In this document: piece after piece, positions 62,609-64,000 of the stretch
Numbering within the stretch: the first letter of the stretch is position 1
How the letters are laid out: the number at the start of each line of letters is the position of its first letter
From: Epilithonimonas bovis DSM 19482
GTDB taxonomy: Bacteria; Bacteroidota; Bacteroidia; Flavobacteriales; Weeksellaceae
Direction of reading: 5' to 3'
Length of the DNA: 64,000 bases
NCBI RefSeq assembly: GCF_900108115.1
Contig: NZ_FTPU01000008.1
Span: forward strand, 47,289-111,288
The notes under the pieces: model-generated
Seen by the model: the letters and a program-made list of their open reading frames with translations, nothing else
Database searches by the model: none
What the model was told of the DNA's origin: nothing
Position numbers and translations under genes: made by a program

Positions 62609-63727
62609 ATGAAAAACGTAGAGACTTTACCAGAAATTGAGGAGATTGTTCTTCTTTTGACTGCTGAATACTGTATTGAGCGGATCTACATTAATACTTA
62701 CGGAAGATTAAAATTTCCTTATGAGCTAGTTATACTGATTTCTGAAAACGATATTGGTAAACTAAACGATTTGGTTCCGAAAATCGAAAATACGCTTTTG
62801 AATTATCAAAAGTATAAGGCTTTGTGTTTCCTCACACATCATGCAATGCACAAAATAGTAAATGGATGTTTATTTCTTTTTACATCTTGTCAGGCTAAGA
62901 AGCTTATTTATAAAAAGAAGAAGTCTAAATTAGTTTTAATACCGGATAATTTTGATTTCGAACAATGCAAGAAACTTATGATTTCTTTTAAGGATAGGGA
63001 ACAGATTAAGATCAATGAATTTATAGAGACTTATTATCATTTGATTGAAAAGACAAACTATTCCTTAGCAGCATTTATGTTACATCAAGCGTTTGAATTC
63101 ACCTACCGATACTTGGAAATTGTAATCCTTGCCAAAGAGCGTATCACACATTCTATCCGTTATCATCACCGTCATTTGAAACGTATTAGTGAGTTTTATA
63201 CTGGAGTTTTTACCGAAAATAATAAAAATGACATGGCGTTGCTGAAGGTTTTGGAAAATATGTATCGCGGTACACGCTATGAAGATTTTTTTTCAATTGA
63301 TACTAGTACGTTACAACAATTGGAAGATAAAATGAAGATTCTGGTTGATATCGCAGAAAAAGTTTTTGAGGAAACTATCCACTTTTTTCAAAAAATAGAT
63401 ACAGATAATAATCTTCAAAATGATCAAATTCCTGATGTATTAACAATGATGCCCATAAGAAATATAGATTCTAATCTGCAATTGAAAGATGCAGTGGATT
63501 ATGTGGTATCTAATATTTCGCAGCCGTTGACAATTTATTTATTTGGTTACCGGCATCGTTCTTTTTTTATCAGTGGAATTAATACAGGTGATACGGGAGA
63601 AGATGTCGATTCCTACTTTGATTTTTTAGTTATAACCGAAATAGATTTACGAGAGTCTTTAAGTAATGTTCAGGTGTTGTTTAATAAACGGCAGAAAGCT
63701 TCGTTGTTGATATTGTCTTTTACTTAG
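62609..63727 (+). CDS. HEPN domain protein flanked by degenerate nucleotidyltransferase-like segments
   Basis: HEPN proteins often are RNases or partners of nucleotidyltransferases in toxin-antitoxin and defence systems. From the ATG at 62609 the protein has 372 residues (starts at 62561 and 62582 are also possible). The HEPN core lies at about 140-265: ETYYHLIEKTNYSLAAFMLHQAFE, then HSIRYHHRHLKRISEFYTGVF and LENMYRGTRYEDFFSID, whose R-x-x-R-Y is in the position of the catalytic motif. The C-terminal part, IYLFGYRHRSFFISG followed by YFDFLVITE, resembles an NTase active site but lacks the second aspartate. The gene ends at 63727, directly at the edge of an IS, so its end may be truncated. Confidence 0.7.
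   Translation: MKNVETLPEIEEIVLLLTAEYCIERIYINTYGRLKFPYELVILISENDIGKLNDLVPKIENTLLNYQKYKALCFLTHHAMHKIVNGCLFLFTSCQAKKLIYKKKKSKLVLIPDNFDFEQCKKLMISFKDREQIKINEFIETYYHLIEKTNYSLAAFMLHQAFEFTYRYLEIVILAKERITHSIRYHHRHLKRISEFYTGVFTENNKNDMALLKVLENMYRGTRYEDFFSIDTSTLQQLEDKMKILVDIAEKVFEETIHFFQKIDTDNNLQNDQIPDVLTMMPIRNIDSNLQLKDAVDYVVSNISQPLTIYLFGYRHRSFFISGINTGDTGEDVDSYFDFLVITEIDLRESLSNVQVLFNKRQKASLLILSFT

Positions 63728-64000
<273 letters not shown>

Overview
The window comes from the chromosome of a member of the Bacteroidota, most likely a flavobacterium of the Chryseobacterium/Epilithonimonas type (Weeksellaceae). I infer this from the AT-rich sequence, three SusC/SusD outer-membrane pairs, FabV, a ScfR-linked glyoxylate shunt, a type IX secretion sorting domain, A-rich regions in front of genes instead of strong Shine-Dalgarno sites, and several matches to the Bacteroidota -7 promoter motif TAnnTTTG. 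I saw no rRNA, tRNA, CRISPR array or prophage.

Layout. 1-7.1 kb: an ABC export operon (ATPase cut by the window edge, two paralogous MacB/FtsX-type permeases, a TolC-like channel). 7.1-7.7 kb: a gene-free repeat region. 7.7-21.2 kb: housekeeping genes (topB, fabV, an M3 peptidase, an ABC-F protein, a deoxyhypusine-synthase-like enzyme, ferritin, an AddA-like helicase-nuclease, rnhB). 21.4-36.0 kb: three SusCD pairs, two of them diverging from a 602-bp AT-rich spacer, with no glycan hydrolase or regulator beside them. 36.1-43.9 kb: ffh, then a cluster of poorly characterised secreted proteins, two of which are interrupted by apparent frameshifts (one at a run of eight G). 43.9-47.6 kb: a haem-binding-domain protein, der, upp, comF. 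47.6-52.1 kb: a ScfR/RamB-like regulator divergent from malate synthase and isocitrate lyase, with a perfect 22-bp palindrome between them. 52.3-53.9 kb: a GT35 alpha-glucan phosphorylase with Thr at the usual PLP-lysine position. 53.9-56.6 kb: an accessory patch of tandem inverted-repeat elements, an orphan PD-(D/E)XK-like protein, a T9SS cargo remnant and a small secreted protein whose signal peptide is put out of frame by an (AT)6 repeat. 56.7-58.9 kb: a three-gene glycan module (sugar transferase, ATP-grasp, HAD). 58.9-61.7 kb: two aminotransferases and a START-like protein. 61.7-64.0 kb: an XRE regulator divergent from a HEPN protein, which abuts an IS transposase that runs off the window.

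How the genes work together: the export operon forms most of a tripartite efflux or export machine. The SusCD pairs import large substrates through the outer membrane. aceB, aceA and their regulator form a self-contained acetate/fatty-acid assimilation switch. The secreted-protein regions (37.8-43.9 kb and 55.6-56.6 kb) show repeated signs of reading-frame instability; this could be decay, sequence error or simple-repeat phase variation. The most promising places for something undescribed are the (AT)6 and G8 switch candidates, the tandem inverted-repeat element with its small ORF beside the PD-(D/E)XK-like gene, and the HEPN/XRE pair at the IS boundary.
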